From Ruminococcus flavefaciens (lineage in GTDB: Bacteria; Bacillota; Clostridia; Oscillospirales; Ruminococcaceae): a DNA stretch of 64,000 bases. A model generated the notes under the pieces. It saw only the letters and a program-made list of their open reading frames with translations. It did no database searches and was not told the DNA's origin. Every line of letters starts with the position of its first letter. The stretch's first letter is position 1. This document shows, piece by piece, positions 25,271 through 33,417 of this stretch. The position numbers were made by a program, and so were the translations under genes. The stretch covers positions 949,176 through 1,013,175 of the forward strand of contig JAMPAU010000001.1 of assembly GCA_023667045.1 (NCBI GenBank). Reading direction: 5' to 3'.

Positions 25271-26743
25271 TTATCTGTTGTATAATCTGTTTAATTTTTT
25301 GATTTTCTTTACGAGTTCGGGCGTGAAATCGCTTACTTGCGTTCTGAACTGCCAGTTACCGCCGAGTACCGACGGTGTATTCATTCTGCCGTCTTTTCCT
25401 GCGTCAAGGAAATCCTGCATCTGTGCGGTTGCCACCATTGCAACACTCGCCCATGCACAGCGTATTACAGCCTCAGGAATGTCCTTTTTCTTCTTGACGT
25501 TGAGGTACTTTTTAGCGAACTTCAGCGACTTCGGCGACATTGATTCAACCCAGCCTATGAGAGTTTCGTTGTCGTGAGTGCCTGTATATGCAAAACAGTT
25601 TGAGTTAGCAAAGTTATGCGGAAGATGTTCATTTTCGCCATTGTCAAAACCAAACTGTAATACTTTCATGCCAGGGTAACCGCAGTTGTCAAGCAAAGCA
25701 CGTACTTCGGGGGTAATAAAGCCCAAATCTTCGGCAATAATATTAAGTCTGCCGAGTTTTTCCTCTGCCGTCCTGAAAAGCTCATAGTCAGGACCTTTTT
25801 TCCATTCGCCTACTGTAGCGTCCTCACTGCCGTAAGGAATAGTATAGTAGCTTTCAAATCCTCTGAAATGGTCGATTCTTACAATATCGTAAAGCTCGGA
25901 GGCGTTTTTAATGCGGTTAATCCACCATGCATAGCCTGTTTTTCTGTGGTAGTCCCAGTCATAGAGAGGATTGCCCCATAGCTGACCGGTCGGTGAAAAA
26001 TCGTCAGGAGGACAGCCGGCAACAGATACCGGACGGTGTTTCTTGTCAAACCAGAATAGCTTAGGGTCTGCCCATGCCTCAACGCTGTCCAAAGCACAGT
26101 ATATTGGAATATCCCCGATAATTTCAATGCCGTTGTCGTTGGCGTATTTTTTCAGCTCAGTCCACTGTCTGCTAAATTCAAACTGCACAAACTTAAAGAA
26201 ATTAATATCTTTCTTGAGAAGTTTCTTAGCTTCTGCAACAGCCTTTGTTTTGTGCATTGAGATTTCATTTTCCCACTCATACCAAGCCTTGCCGTCGTTC
26301 TTGAATTTCAGAGCCATGAAAAGAGCGTACTCGTCAAGCCATGATTTATTCTTGTCACAGAATTTCTTATACTCCGGAAACTTAGACGGCTTAAAGCGTG
26401 AGTGTGCTATTTTCAGCACATCAAAGCAGTGGTCGTAAATCAGACTGTAATCGACTTTATCCGGCGAACTCTCCCAGTCAAAAGAAGAATACTCGTGACG
26501 TTCAAGGAGACCGTCGGATTCAAGTATTTCAAAGTCTATAAAGTAGGGATTTCCGGCGTTTACCGAAAACGACTGATAGGGAGAATCACCATAGCTTGTC
26601 GGGGACAGCGGAAGTATCTGCCAGCATTTAGTTTCACTTTTTTTAAGGAAGTCAACAAACTCAAAAGCGTGTTTTCCCATTTTGCCTATACCGTATTCAG
26701 ACGGCAGACTTGATATATGCATTAATATACAGCTTTTACGCAT
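25271..26743 (-). CDS. malQ: 4-alpha-glucanotransferase (amylomaltase)
   Basis: A 490-residue GH77 enzyme that transfers alpha-1,4-glucan segments between chains. The catalytic motifs are seen as IVRIDHFRGF (nucleophile Asp), AEDLGFITPEV (acid/base Glu) and TGTHDNETLIGW. The N-terminal HISSLPSEYGIG is typical. An AAAGGTG site lies upstream of the ATG. Its last bases carry the glgP ribosome site. Confidence 0.96.
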   Translation of the reverse strand: MRKSCILMHISSLPSEYGIGKMGKHAFEFVDFLKKSETKCWQILPLSPTSYGDSPYQSFSVNAGNPYFIDFEILESDGLLERHEYSSFDWESSPDKVDYSLIYDHCFDVLKIAHSRFKPSKFPEYKKFCDKNKSWLDEYALFMALKFKNDGKAWYEWENEISMHKTKAVAEAKKLLKKDINFFKFVQFEFSRQWTELKKYANDNGIEIIGDIPIYCALDSVEAWADPKLFWFDKKHRPVSVAGCPPDDFSPTGQLWGNPLYDWDYHRKTGYAWWINRIKNASELYDIVRIDHFRGFESYYTIPYGSEDATVGEWKKGPDYELFRTAEEKLGRLNIIAEDLGFITPEVRALLDNCGYPGMKVLQFGFDNGENEHLPHNFANSNCFAYTGTHDNETLIGWVESMSPKSLKFAKKYLNVKKKKDIPEAVIRCAWASVAMVATAQMQDFLDAGKDGRMNTPSVLGGNWQFRTQVSDFTPELVKKIKKLNRLYNR

Positions 26744-26844
26744 CTGTTAAAATTCACCTTTCATTTTAATGTAGTCCGGTAACCTGTATAATTCCGCCAT
26801 AATCTGTATATAATACCATAAAAAACGAAACGAGGTTACTTATA

Positions 26845-27240
26845 ATGAAATTTGCCCAGCATTTATTTGCATTTCTGATGGGGTACTTTATCTACAGCCT
26901 TATCGAAATAATCAATCGTGGCTATACCCACTGGACTATGGCACTCACCGGCGGTCTGATACTGACAATACTTTACGCACTCAATAACATAAAAACCATG
27001 ACCCTTATAAAAAGCTGTTTTATCGGGTCTGTGATAATAACGGCGATTGAGTTTATAGTGGGGGTATTTGATAATATTATTATGCACTGGAATGTATGGG
27101 ATTACTCCGGAATGCCTTTTAATGTTTCCGGACAGATATGCCTTTTGTTTTCGTGCTACTGGTTTCTGCTGTGCATACCTGCATATTACCTGTGCCGTAT
27201 CATGCGGAAGAAATTCACTGCTGAGAGACAGATTTCATAA
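26845..27240 (+). CDS. Putative ABC transporter type IV (CmpB-like) membrane protein
   Basis: A 131-residue integral membrane protein with four predicted helices (about residues 5-24, 31-49, 55-77 and 98-118). The segment NVWDYSGMPFNVSGQICLL is the hallmark of the PF06541 family, annotated as putative ABC transporter type IV. No ATPase gene is nearby, so transport is unproven. ACGAGG precedes the ATG. It stands alone on the plus strand between malQ and a zinc-ribbon gene. Confidence 0.75.
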   Translation: MKFAQHLFAFLMGYFIYSLIEIINRGYTHWTMALTGGLILTILYALNNIKTMTLIKSCFIGSVIITAIEFIVGVFDNIIMHWNVWDYSGMPFNVSGQICLLFSCYWFLLCIPAYYLCRIMRKKFTAERQIS

Positions 27241-27244
27241 TATC

Positions 27245-27282
27245 CTAAAAAACAGGCTGTTCCGATTATATCAGGACAGCCT
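27245..27282 (-). terminator. Terminator of the zinc-ribbon gene
   Basis: AGGCTGT (27254-27260) pairs with ACAGCCT (27276-27282), with GTTTTTTAG following on the minus strand, just past the stop codon at 27293. It may also stop the converging plus-strand gene. Confidence 0.7.
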
Positions 27283-27292
27283 TGATAATTTG

Positions 27293-27727
27293 TTAATTCA
27301 TCTTGTTTGAATCAGCATTGAAAACATTGTTACTGCTTTCAGTGTAGTAATCGTTAGCCTCGAGAGCAGAAAAGTCTGTATCTTCAACTTCGGGAAGTCT
27401 TGCACCGCAACGACCACAGAACTGGTTACGCTCGTTAATCTCAGCGTCGCACTTCGGACAGATTTTATAGCCTTTCAGACCGTTAAGCTCATATCTCATT
27501 CTCTTGATTCTTCTGCGTCTTGTGTCAATATCATCACAGAGAATTTTAAAGCTTGCGGGGTCGTCGTTAGGATTTTTGTAGTATTTCTTGCCGATGTCAG
27601 CAAAAATCTCTACAATTCTTTCTTCCTCATACAGAATTTTTCTTTTGAGGTTATTCACCTCTGAGACAGTTTTAGATTTTTCAGCAACAACTCTCTGAGC
27701 GTCGTTGAATTTATCAATAATACCCAT
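27293..27727 (-). CDS. Coiled-coil zinc-ribbon protein
   Basis: A 144-residue cytosolic protein. Residues about 5-85 are helical and charged (likely coiled coil), followed by a double-CxxC zinc ribbon, CPKCDAE and CGRCGARLPE, near residues 93-118. The Asn/Ser-rich C-terminus is probably disordered. Proteins of this build are common in Clostridia and have no established role. TAGGAGTGAT precedes the ATG. Confidence 0.7.
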   Translation of the reverse strand: MGIIDKFNDAQRVVAEKSKTVSEVNNLKRKILYEEERIVEIFADIGKKYYKNPNDDPASFKILCDDIDTRRRRIKRMRYELNGLKGYKICPKCDAEINERNQFCGRCGARLPEVEDTDFSALEANDYYTESSNNVFNADSNKMN

Positions 27728-27892
27728 TGCTAATCACTCCTACCGGAAAATTTTATTACAAAATATTGTACATATATTATACAACATAAAGTGAGGTGTT
27801 GTCAAGCGATTTCAAAATTTTTTTAAAAATACGTTAGTGATTTGTGCAAAACGCACATTTCAGCAATGATATTTTCGGTAAGCTGAATAATT

Positions 27893-28240
27893 TCAGTAGA
27901 CCGGAAGCCCCCAGCCGTATGTATCGTCCCATTCCATTTCGTCGTCTTCTAAGGTTACTGTCCACTGACAGCCATGCAGTAACCTTGTGATTTCTGTAAG
28001 GCATTCAAGCCAGTACATAGCGACATCAAATGACAACTCAATGTCAGAATCGGGAAGTTTAGTCGCACCCTCAAATATTACGTTATTTTCCGGTACGCTG
28101 TCGTATACACAGAAATCCTCTGCTTTTTCGTCAAAAGGATATTCCGAATTGTATTTTTCAACGATATTATTCACTGAAACTTTTTCCGTATCAGTCAGCG
28201 GAGTGTTTCTTTCAGCGGTATAGTAAACTGAACATGACAT
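27893..28240 (-). CDS. Hypothetical acidic protein
   Basis: I do not recognise this 115-residue protein. It is strongly acidic, has no signal or membrane segment, and ends in a Trp/Asp-rich tail (EMEWDDTYGWGLPVY). An AAAGGAGAG site precedes the ATG, 19 bases after the YwqG-like gene. Its small size, acidity and position at the end of a run of accessory genes resemble immunity proteins, but that is only an analogy. Confidence 0.6.
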   Translation of the reverse strand: MSCSVYYTAERNTPLTDTEKVSVNNIVEKYNSEYPFDEKAEDFCVYDSVPENNVIFEGATKLPDSDIELSFDVAMYWLECLTEITRLLHGCQWTVTLEDDEMEWDDTYGWGLPVY

Positions 28241-28259
28241 TTAAAATCTCTCCTTTACA

Positions 28260-28955
28260 TCAACCGCAGTCCCAGCTATAGAGAACGTCGGTAAAATCAC
28301 GCTGTCTGAGTTTTTCGGAACTGATAAAGAAATTGCCTATTCCCATATCGCCCCAGCATACTTTTTCAACGTTGTCTTCAAATTCCGTATCAAGCTGAAA
28401 CAGCAGAAAATCATATTTTTCTTTCTTTTCTTCGTCACGTGGGTCAAACTGTGTGAAAAACGGATAACCGCCTACCTTATGACCGGCATTTTTACTCCAT
28501 TCTTCATCATCAATTTCATCTTCAGATTCATAGTCAACATAGCTGTCTTCTGACTTCTCAAAGGTCATGCCCCATTCATTTGAAACAGGCATGAGAAACT
28601 TGTCGCCGTCATTTTCGTTTTCTGTAAACTTGCTTCTGATTTCTTCTTCCGTAACCGTCTTGTCGATTTCCGGATAATATATAACCCTGAAACCGTCCTG
28701 ATTGGTCGGATTATCAAAGTCTATGCCGTAAATATCATCACATAAAATCCAGAACTGCAACAGTCCTTTATTCATAAAACCGTCAAGCTGAATATCCGCA
28801 CAGTCTATCTGTGCAAGAAGTCTCAACTGAGTGCCGTTGCTGTCGGTCGGGAAGTCCTTGTCATGCGGAATATAACCCAGTCCGCCGGCTTTGCTCTCAA
28901 AGATTGACGGCTTTGTGTCAGTGAGAGTGATTTTCATGCATGGTTTGTTTTCCAT
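28260..28955 (-). CDS. YwqG (DUF1963) family protein, second copy
   Basis: A 231-residue YwqG/DUF1963-type protein: GGLGYIPHDKDFP, LLAQIDCADI, NKGLLQFWI and the closing FLLFQLDTEF segment align with the paralog at 9448-10254, though identity is low. The function is unknown. It sits 9 bases after the Cse60-like gene, with an AAGGAG site, in the iorB transcript. Confidence 0.78.
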   Translation of the reverse strand: MENKPCMKITLTDTKPSIFESKAGGLGYIPHDKDFPTDSNGTQLRLLAQIDCADIQLDGFMNKGLLQFWILCDDIYGIDFDNPTNQDGFRVIYYPEIDKTVTEEEIRSKFTENENDGDKFLMPVSNEWGMTFEKSEDSYVDYESEDEIDDEEWSKNAGHKVGGYPFFTQFDPRDEEKKEKYDFLLFQLDTEFEDNVEKVCWGDMGIGNFFISSEKLRQRDFTDVLYSWDCG

Positions 28956-28964
28956 AAAAACTCC

Positions 28965-29183
28965 TTATTTTTTGTCGTTGTACATAATGAGTACAGAGAA
29001 GTCTTCCATGTACTCATTGACGTGTGTCTGAGCGTCGTGACACATTCCCACTGCCGTGCTGTACTTTATGTCAATGACATCGACGGTAGCGAGAAAATCG
29101 TTTAATTCGTCCTCGAAATTAACGACCCTTTCATATTTTTCCTGTGCCGGCTGGAAACTCGACGAGAATAATTTTACTTTCAT
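28965..29183 (-). CDS. Cse60-like small protein
   Basis: A 72-residue protein resembling the sporulation protein Cse60 family: an N-terminal strand KVKLFSSSF, a helix with VNFEDELNDFLATVDV, then IDIKYSTAV and a final strand FSVLIMYND. The family is small and of unknown function; the Bacillus member is expressed during sporulation. A strong AAGGAGGAT site precedes the ATG. Confidence 0.6.
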   Translation of the reverse strand: MKVKLFSSSFQPAQEKYERVVNFEDELNDFLATVDVIDIKYSTAVGMCHDAQTHVNEYMEDFSVLIMYNDKK

Positions 29184-29214
29184 GATAAATCCTCCTTAAT
29201 CATGTAATTTACGC

Positions 29215-29286
29215 TTATTTATAAAACGTACTGCCTTCAGGCGATACGAGATATACTTCCGGACTTATGCCGAACGGTGTAATCAT
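29215..29286 (-). CDS. Possible 23-residue peptide coupled to iorB
   Basis: A 23-codon frame (MITPFGISPEVYLVSPEG, then STFYK) begins with an ATG that overlaps the iorB TGA (ATGA) and ends before the ribosome site of the Cse60-like gene. It reads like real protein and the overlap is of the same kind used elsewhere in this operon, but it could equally be the remnant of a longer gene. Confidence 0.3.
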   Translation of the reverse strand: MITPFGISPEVYLVSPEGSTFYK

Positions 29287-29858
29287 GCTATATTTTTACC
29301 GAGTGCAAAAGCCTTTTTATTGAGTTCAAGAAACTTAGGCGGTACGCACTGTTCAAGGGCATTCTGCCATACTTCTTCGGGGAAGTCCATTTTTGCGGAG
29401 AGAACACCCATAAGCACGACATTTGAGGCTTTAGCTGTTCCTGCCTGCTCTGCAAGGGTGAGTGCGTCAACCGCTGTCACGTCAGCACCTGCCGACTGCA
29501 TTTTTTCAACGATATTCTCCGGATATTCCGCAACCCCTGTTATAACTGGCATGGGGTCTATCCTCTGCACTGATGTAATAAGGTGTCCGCCCTTTTTGAG
29601 ATACGGCAAAGCCCTTGCCGATTCAAGCAGTTCAAAGGATATGACTATATCAGCTTCACCCTTTTCTACTATCGGTGAATAGACCTTTTCGCCGTACTTG
29701 ACATATGTAACAACAGAACCCCCACGCTGTGACATTCCGTGTACCTCGCTTACCTTAACGTCATAGCCCTGCGACAAAAGAACGTTTCCTATAATTCTTG
29801 ATGCGAGAAGCGAACCCTGTCCGCCTACACCCACTATCATGATTGATTTAGTTTCCAT
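29283..29858 (-). CDS. iorB: Indolepyruvate oxidoreductase beta subunit
   Basis: A 191-residue subunit of the enzyme that oxidises aryl pyruvates (indolepyruvate, phenylpyruvate) to aryl-acetyl-CoA with ferredoxin. The GVGGQGSLLASRI loop near residue 11 and HGMSQRGGSVVTYVKYG near residue 41 identify it. Its partner iorA lies 1.8 kb upstream instead of directly adjacent, with several accessory genes between. The first 29 coding bases are almost repeated at the start of the membrane-protein gene immediately upstream (30491-30463). Confidence 0.92.
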   Translation of the reverse strand: METKSIMIVGVGGQGSLLASRIIGNVLLSQGYDVKVSEVHGMSQRGGSVVTYVKYGEKVYSPIVEKGEADIVISFELLESARALPYLKKGGHLITSVQRIDPMPVITGVAEYPENIVEKMQSAGADVTAVDALTLAEQAGTAKASNVVLMGVLSAKMDFPEEVWQNALEQCVPPKFLELNKKAFALGKNIA

Positions 29859-29873
29859 AATTAATACATCTCC

Positions 29874-30491
29874 TTATTCTGAATCTTCCTGTTTGTTTTC
29901 TGATTTATCGTCCGGCTTGTTTTTTCCGCACATTGCAAAACCATATACTGCACCTGCTCCGGCAAAAACAAAACTCTGCACAAGAAAAGACACATATGCC
30001 TTATTTCTGTCAATCCTTTTAAGAATAGCTGAAAAATTATCAAGGCAGTTTCTGAAATTTATATCGCTGAACCCGAAATTTTCAGTCCATACTCTCTGTA
30101 CTTCATCGTCAGTGTAAAGCAACTGAAACTCATCAGCACTGTAAATACCGCCGTCAACATATGCCTCGTAAAGCACATTGCGGTAGTCGGCACGGATTCC
30201 TTTAAGCGTATCTGTAATCTCCCATGTCCATACAAGACGGGCAAGCAAAAACATAACCGCTGTCATAATGATAACGCTTATCAGTATTCCGGTGATTTTT
30301 ACTGATATTGTCTGAGAATCATTTTTCGTTGCCATATTATACCCGAAACCTGCTCCCACTGCAATGACAGCTCCACAGAAAGACGATATTATACCAAACT
30401 TTCCAAGTATAATCCACAGTATAATGCCAACAAGCATACCGGCAATACTTCCGCCTATTCCTCTCACTATCATTATTGATTTAGTTTTCAT
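29874..30491 (-). CDS. Membrane protein with an iorB-like N-terminus
   Basis: A 205-residue membrane protein I do not recognise. Three helices lie at about residues 14-33, 35-50 and 64-88, a soluble stretch (90-155) follows, then a last helix (about 165-185) and a Lys/Asp/Glu-rich tail. The first nine residues (MKTKSIMIV) match those of IorB (METKSIMIV), and 26 of the first 29 bases agree. Since IorB is soluble, this looks like a recombined start. AGGAG precedes the ATG at 30491; the frame is open to 30578. A broken paralog lies directly upstream at 30509-30862. Confidence 0.65.
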   Translation of the reverse strand: MKTKSIMIVRGIGGSIAGMLVGIILWIILGKFGIISSFCGAVIAVGAGFGYNMATKNDSQTISVKITGILISVIIMTAVMFLLARLVWTWEITDTLKGIRADYRNVLYEAYVDGGIYSADEFQLLYTDDEVQRVWTENFGFSDINFRNCLDNFSAILKRIDRNKAYVSFLVQSFVFAGAGAVYGFAMCGKNKPDDKSENKQEDSE

Positions 30492-30508
30492 AATAATTCT
30501 CCTAAAAT

Positions 30509-30862
30509 TTATTTGATTTTCGCAAGAAGTACATATCCACCAAGCATACCGAATAATATGCTCTTGACAAGCGACCATATATAGTCGCCTTTCATTTCGA
30601 GCTTTTCAAGCAATGAGCCGAAATGTGAAAAACATTCGCTGAAAGTCGCTTCCTTTACTCCGAAAGTTTCCGTTAACATCTGCCCTTGATATATCGGGGT
30701 TTTCATATATCAGTATAGCAACGATAAAAATCACACCCATTTCTATAGCCATACTGGAAACGGCAATAATAAAGCCGAGTTTTCCGAATATCACCCACAA
30801 GACTACTACTGACAAAAAGACCTCAATGTCATAAGTACTTTTGAACCGCTGTAATCGTCCAT
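30509..30862 (-). pseudogene. Frameshifted, shortened paralog of the adjacent membrane protein
   Basis: An AGGAG site and an ATG at 30862 begin MDDYSGSKVLMTLR, then the frame breaks in a T5 run near 30817. The next frame reads VVVLWVIFGKLGF, matching GIILWIILGKFGI of the neighbour. A second frame change near 30700 leads to FSECFSHFGSLLEKLEMKG and a final helix ending LLAKIK at 30509, matching FRNCLDNFSAILKRIDRNK and the last helix of the neighbour. The middle of about 90 residues is missing. Two shifts plus an internal deletion make decay more likely than sequencing error. Confidence 0.65.
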
Positions 30863-30868
30863 AAAAAA

Positions 30869-31267
30869 TTACTTCTCCTGTATGTTGTATATAACGTTAA
30901 TATCTCCGTCAACAAATCCTATGCCAACCGGAAAACTGCCCAGAATGTCGCCGTATGCACCTCTTCTGATATAACCGGAAATCATATCAGTAACGAACTT
31001 CTGAAAAGTCTCACGGCTCTTGTCGTCTTCGTCGGAGACCTCAACAAAGAAAATATCCTCCTCAGAAGACCATATCTCACAGCAAGCCCACTCATCGTCG
31101 GCAGGGTCGAATCTGTCTGACGCTATAAGCTGTACACTGTAAACTTCGTCTTCTTCCTCATAGAGATTGAAGTTGAAAGCCTTTGTATCAGTCGGCATAT
31201 CATTTTTTTTAAGCAGACTGTCAAGCCACTCTGCAAAGCTTTTGTATATTTCTTCATAATTATTCAT
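30869..31267 (-). CDS. Hypothetical acidic protein
   Basis: An unrecognised 132-residue cytosolic protein, rich in Asp and Glu, with an alpha/beta look (YEEIYKSFAEWLDSLL helix, YSVQLIASD, EWACCEIWSSEED, DIFFVEVSDEDD strands). A Gly-rich loop, RRGAYGDILGSF, comes late. GAGAGG precedes the ATG at 31267; the frame is open to 31315 but lacks a site there. Its last bases carry the ribosome site of the following pseudogene. The composition recalls SMI1/SUKH-like immunity proteins without matching any motif I can name. Confidence 0.6.
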   Translation of the reverse strand: MNNYEEIYKSFAEWLDSLLKKNDMPTDTKAFNFNLYEEEDEVYSVQLIASDRFDPADDEWACCEIWSSEEDIFFVEVSDEDDKSRETFQKFVTDMISGYIRRGAYGDILGSFPVGIGFVDGDINVIYNIQEK

Positions 31268-31300
31268 AATAAAAACCTCTCTTTTACTTGAATGTATGAT

Positions 31301-31415
31301 ATGTACCTTATGCACCGTTTTTCAGAACTTTTTTTATTTTACTATATTATATATATATTATATATTCTTTTGTAAAGGGTTATAGAAAAAGGGATTTATC
31401 ATACATAAGGTACAT
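31301..31415. repeat. 12-bp inverted repeat flanking an AT-rich spacer
   Basis: ATGTACCTTATG at 31301-31312 is repeated in inverse as CATAAGGTACAT at 31404-31415, separated by 91 bases of almost pure A/T. It lies between the frameshifted small gene after iorA and the hypothetical gene, within the stretch that separates iorA from iorB. It could be a paired operator, a long-loop hairpin, or the ends of a lost insertion. Confidence 0.5.
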
Positions 31416-31419
31416 CTTT

Positions 31420-31684
31420 TTATATTACGACATAATTTTCTTCAAAGATGTCAAGAGCAATACTCATAACCTCTCCGATTAATTTTCTTTCACTTTTTGT
31501 GAAAACTGGTTTATATTCGCAGTCCTTCGGATTTCCGCCGTGCTTTTTCCTCCGACGGAAAAATTATCACCTTTCCGTCAGAAGTATATACACGGTTTTT
31601 ATTATTTTCATCTTCATACCAGATAATAAAATGTGAACTGTCTCCAAAACACGAATAACTTAATTCAATGATATTTCCGTCCAT
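31420..31684 (-). pseudogene. Frameshifted small gene coupled to iorA
   Basis: An ATG overlaps the iorA TAA (TAATG). The frame reads MDGNIIELSYSCFG onwards to FPSEEKARRK and stops early at 31511. A one-base shift in the A5 run near 31548 instead continues HGGNPKDCEYKPVF to SIALDIFEENYVVI and stops at 31420, giving about 87 residues. Both halves have normal coding character. A real mutation or a homopolymer base-calling error would explain it equally well. No family is recognised. Confidence 0.55.
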
Positions 31685-33414
31685 TAGCCTATAGCGTTGA
31701 GTTTACACTGTTCTTGACATATACCGCAACCAACGCACTGTGTATGGTCTATAACTGCCTTTTTGTCCTTTATGGATATTGCCGGACAGCCCAGTTTCAT
31801 GCAAGCCTTACAGCCCACGCACTTATCATTATCCACTGCAAAAGGCGGATTATGCTTGACATATTTCAGCAATGCACACGGACGACGAGATATAATCACT
31901 GAAGCTTCATCTGAGGCGAGTTCTTCCTTTATAGCCTTTTCTGTCTCTGAGAGTTTATATGGGTCTACAACACGCACACGCTTTATACCTAAAGATTTGC
32001 AGAGTTCTTCAAGGTTTACGGCATATGCAGGGTCGCCTTTTAAGTTCTTGCCAGTGGTGGGATTCTGCTGATGACCTGTCATTCCGGTGATTGAGTTATC
32101 GAGGATAATAACGGTTGAGTTTGAGTTATTGTAGGCTATATTTACAAGACCTGTCATTCCGGAGTGCATGAAAGTTGAGTCTCCGATAACAGCAACGCTC
32201 TTGTGTGCGTACTCCTCGCCACGTGCCTTATTGAAGCCGTGCAGTGCCGATATTGAAGCACCCATGCAGATAGTAGTATCCATAGCACTGAGTGGTGCAA
32301 CCGCTCCGAGAGTATAACAGCCTATATCACCCGAAACTGTAACGCCGAGTTTTTTCAGACAGTAGAACAAGCCACGATGAGGACAGCCGGCACACATAAC
32401 TGGAGGTCTCATAGGAATGTTTTCAGAGAGTTCAGAATATACTTTCTTTTCGCCTAAAAGTTTTTCGGCAATGACAGACTGTGGAAGTTCGCCGATATAG
32501 TCGAAGATTTCCTTGCCTTGAATATTGTTAACACCTATATTACGGCAGTGCTGTTCAATAATGCCGTCGAGTTCCTCTATTATGTAGATTTTTTCATATT
32601 TTGAAGCAAAGTCCTGAATCAGCTTGACAGGCATAGGGTTGACCATACCAAGCTTTAAAACGGAAGCCTTGTCGCCGAGTGCCTCTTTTGTATACTGATA
32701 AGCCGAGCCGTTTGTTATTACGCCAAACTCTGCCTTTTCGGAAATCTCAACCCTGTTAAGCGGTGAAGTCTCGGCATATTCAGTGAGCCTTTTTGTGCGT
32801 TCCTCAACAAATACGTGTCTGCTCTTTGCATACGCCGGCATCATGACGTATTTCTGAGGATTTTTTGTATATTCTTTAAGTTCAAGCTCCGTGCGGTCTT
32901 CGGTACAGACAGCACTCTGTGAATGAGCAACACGGGTGGACATTCTCACAATAACCGGAGTATCAAAGCTTTCGGAAATCTCATACGCCAACTTGACAAA
33001 TTCCTTGCACTCGCCGGAGTCGGACGGTTCAAGCATGGGTACTTTTGAGGCTATAGAATGATGTCTGCTGTCCTGTTCGTTCTGTGAGGAGTGCATACCC
33101 TGGTCGTCGGCAACCGCTATGACAAGTCCGGCATTTACACCGCTGTATGACGCTGTATACAGAGGGTCTGAGGCTACATTAAGTCCGACGTGTTTCATAC
33201 CACAGAAACTTCTTGCACCTGCTATAGAAGCTCCTATTGCTACTTCAAGTGCTACTTTTTCGTTCGGCGACCACTCGGCATATACTTCATCATATTTGGC
33301 GATTTCTTCGGTTATTTCGGTTGAGGGAGTACCCGGATAGCTTGATACTATCCTGCAACCTGCCTCATAAAGTCCTCTCGCAAAAGCCTCATTGCCTAAC
33401 ATTAATTTATTCAT
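31684..33414 (-). CDS. iorA: Indolepyruvate ferredoxin oxidoreductase alpha subunit
   Basis: A 576-residue thiamine-diphosphate enzyme subunit. Visible are the N-terminal pyrimidine-binding region (SSYPGTPSTEITEEIA), the ThDP motif GDSTFMHSGMTGLVNIAYN near residue 412, CAGCPHRG near residue 343, and two C-terminal 4Fe-4S clusters (CVGCKACMKLGCP and CVGCGICQEQCKL). With IorB it takes amino-acid-derived aryl pyruvates to acyl-CoA, passing electrons to ferredoxin. AAAGGAAAATG precedes the ATG. It follows the tandem paralog cluster by 3 bases, so it probably shares their transcript. Confidence 0.95.
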   Translation of the reverse strand: MNKLMLGNEAFARGLYEAGCRIVSSYPGTPSTEITEEIAKYDEVYAEWSPNEKVALEVAIGASIAGARSFCGMKHVGLNVASDPLYTASYSGVNAGLVIAVADDQGMHSSQNEQDSRHHSIASKVPMLEPSDSGECKEFVKLAYEISESFDTPVIVRMSTRVAHSQSAVCTEDRTELELKEYTKNPQKYVMMPAYAKSRHVFVEERTKRLTEYAETSPLNRVEISEKAEFGVITNGSAYQYTKEALGDKASVLKLGMVNPMPVKLIQDFASKYEKIYIIEELDGIIEQHCRNIGVNNIQGKEIFDYIGELPQSVIAEKLLGEKKVYSELSENIPMRPPVMCAGCPHRGLFYCLKKLGVTVSGDIGCYTLGAVAPLSAMDTTICMGASISALHGFNKARGEEYAHKSVAVIGDSTFMHSGMTGLVNIAYNNSNSTVIILDNSITGMTGHQQNPTTGKNLKGDPAYAVNLEELCKSLGIKRVRVVDPYKLSETEKAIKEELASDEASVIISRRPCALLKYVKHNPPFAVDNDKCVGCKACMKLGCPAISIKDKKAVIDHTQCVGCGICQEQCKLNAIG

Positions 33415-33417
33415 TTT

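Noticed and set aside
30509..30815. Two overlapping small genes upstream of the iorB-like membrane protein
   Set aside because: Both align with different parts of the intact neighbour, so they are pieces of one broken gene, listed as a pseudogene.
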